64,000 bases of DNA, from positions 1-64,000 of the forward strand of contig NZ_RSCL01000012.1 of NCBI RefSeq assembly GCF_003991905.1, written 5' to 3'. Under the pieces are notes generated by a model that was not told the origin of the DNA, ran no database searches, and was given only the letters and a program-made list of their open reading frames with translations. Shown here in pieces: positions 63,061 through 64,000 of this stretch; positions within the stretch are counted from its first letter, which is position 1; the number at the start of each line of letters is the position of its first letter. The position numbers were made by a program, and so were the translations under genes. The DNA is from Dulcicalothrix desertica PCC 7102 (GTDB lineage: Bacteria; Cyanobacteriota; Cyanobacteriia; Cyanobacteriales; Nostocaceae).

Positions 63061-63972
63061 ATGAATTACGATTTTCATACTTTGTATTCTAGTGATACGG
63101 CTTTTAACTGCGATGTTGTTTCCGAAAGTAAACATGAATACATGGGGCGATTATATATCCTTGCCGCAGAAGAGCCAAAACTATTAAATCTTGGGATTGA
63201 GAAAGAATGGTTTCTCAGCCATTCTCAAGGACAGTTCTTAGTTTGCGGTCATATAAATACTGATGGGCAATGGTCTTTATCGTCTTATAAAAGTTTAGAA
63301 CCGAGTTTACGGTACACAACTCAAAGTGAGATATTTGACCGTGTATTCAGTACTGACTATGTAAAAGAAGTTCTACAATTGCGTAGCGAACTAGGTATGG
63401 AATTACAACAGCCAATTTTACTTAACAACGGCGCCAATGACTCAAATGATGAATCTTCGGATGCTACAGTAACAAAAGTTTACACCAATTTCTCAAACAA
63501 CGAGAATATAAGCATTGACAAATTGGATATTTTGAGAGACTTACTACTGCGTTTGTCTCCTCTTGAATTGAAAGAATTTGAAGAATCTGGCTTACATACA
63601 CAAGAGTCAGCAGTAACTATTGTTACCTTGCCCCAGGAATCTGTGTTAATAGAAGAAATGCAAAAAGTTGAGTTATCAGAAATTCAAGATGCCTTAATTG
63701 AGAAAGTATTAGAAGATTACCAGCAACACAACACAAGCGAGTTTATATTAACTGATGAAGCAACAGTGACGATTCACGTTGAAGAAGATTACTTTGTATT
63801 GCTCTCAACAGAAGATGGACATACTATTCTCAGTGCCACAATGGAAGGGGAAGTCCTCGACAAATTAAAGGAAGTTGATGCACGACAATTTATGTTCATG
63901 TTGCAACAACAAGAGGCGCCTGTTGAGTTAAACACTCAAAACCCCGCTGTTGACCAGCTTACAATGGATTAA
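63061..63972 (+). CDS. Hypothetical protein, segregation operon
   Basis: 303 residues from the ATG at 63061, with AGGAGG exactly upstream; an earlier ATG in the same frame (62992) would overlap the preceding gene. Acidic, mostly helical, no domain recognised; SRGQFLVCGHINTDGQWSLS-like start then long acidic helices (LEDYQQHNTSEFILTDEATV). Two bases before the next gene, so it is part of the operon. Could be a chaperone-like or partner protein. Confidence 0.65.
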   Translation: MNYDFHTLYSSDTAFNCDVVSESKHEYMGRLYILAAEEPKLLNLGIEKEWFLSHSQGQFLVCGHINTDGQWSLSSYKSLEPSLRYTTQSEIFDRVFSTDYVKEVLQLRSELGMELQQPILLNNGANDSNDESSDATVTKVYTNFSNNENISIDKLDILRDLLLRLSPLELKEFEESGLHTQESAVTIVTLPQESVLIEEMQKVELSEIQDALIEKVLEDYQQHNTSEFILTDEATVTIHVEEDYFVLLSTEDGHTILSATMEGEVLDKLKEVDARQFMFMLQQQEAPVELNTQNPAVDQLTMD

Positions 63973-63974
63973 TT

Positions 63975-64000
63975 ATGGTGCATACCTTACGGCAAGCCAA
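63975..64000 (+). CDS. Start of a further gene, cut by the window edge
   Basis: ATG two bases after the stop of the preceding gene, MVHTLRQA then window end. Too short to identify; it would be the fifth gene of the segregation operon. Confidence 0.4.

Noticed and set aside
1-64000. CRISPR arrays, complete insertion sequences, rRNA or complete tRNA genes
   Set aside because: None was found by eye; only the tRNA-Phe fragment and miniature elements are present.

Overview
The window looks like part of a large conjugative plasmid or integrative conjugative element from a filamentous, probably heterocyst-forming, cyanobacterium. The signs are AT-rich DNA, cyanobacterial dispersed repeats and miniature inverted-repeat elements, AAA-like/CHAT and AAA-like/WD40 proteins, a Ycf46-like ATPase, a RelN-type antitoxin and a DUF6745 protein. 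I cannot name a species. The palindrome GGCGCC occurs more than 90 times by eye, far above chance, while the usual cyanobacterial palindrome GCGATCGC was not noticed.

Layout. 1-0.65 kb: start of a tyrosine recombinase gene (reading left) and a 3' fragment of tRNA-Phe that should be an attachment site. 0.65-10.2 kb: accessory DNA, with a SWIM zinc-finger protein, a PIN protein fused to a WD40 tail, a 909-residue protein of unknown function, a YwqK-like MORN-type protein, a zinc-ribbon/formylglycine-generating-enzyme-like protein, and remnants. 10.2-13 kb: small DNA-binding protein and ParB-like protein. 13.7-34.0 kb: one long leftward set of conjugation (type IV secretion) genes: coupling protein, lipoprotein, secreted lytic-like protein, Ycf46-like AAA+ ATPase, nuclease-like membrane protein, and VirB9/TraK-, VirB10-, VirB8-, VirB6-, VirB5-position, VirB4-, VirB3- and VirB2-like genes. 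It is interrupted at 18.2-21.3 kb by rightward cargo (Rpn-type nuclease, decayed toxin-antitoxin, pRiA4b ORF-3-like protein). 34.6-37.3 kb: DUF6745 protein, MOBP relaxase, MobC-like protein, and a promoter-terminator unit that may encode a small RNA or lie in oriT.

37.3-52.1 kb: a putative sensor/effector island. It has a trypsin-like secreted protease, an AAA-like ATPase with 14 WD40 repeats, its paralogue with TPR repeats and a CHAT caspase-like protease, a divergent XRE-AAA-like protein sharing the CHAT gene's promoter region, duplicated small exported peptides and a secreted PPC-like protein. Several toxin-antitoxin, HEPN and HEAT fragments lie among them. 52.1-60.4 kb: small hypothetical genes, an ImmA/IrrE protease followed by a frameshifted PIN gene, an XRE regulator with an inverted-repeat operator, two paralogous coiled-coil proteins, a LysR regulator divergent from an aspartoacylase, and a pentapeptide protein. 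60.7-64 kb: ParM-like actin and ParA-like ATPase in an operon that runs off the end.

Together the mating apparatus, relaxase, segregation cassette and integrase/att describe a self-transmissible element that is kept both by partition and possibly by integration. The cargo is dominated by candidate stress or defence modules. Functions are inferred from motifs recognised by eye; no database search was possible.
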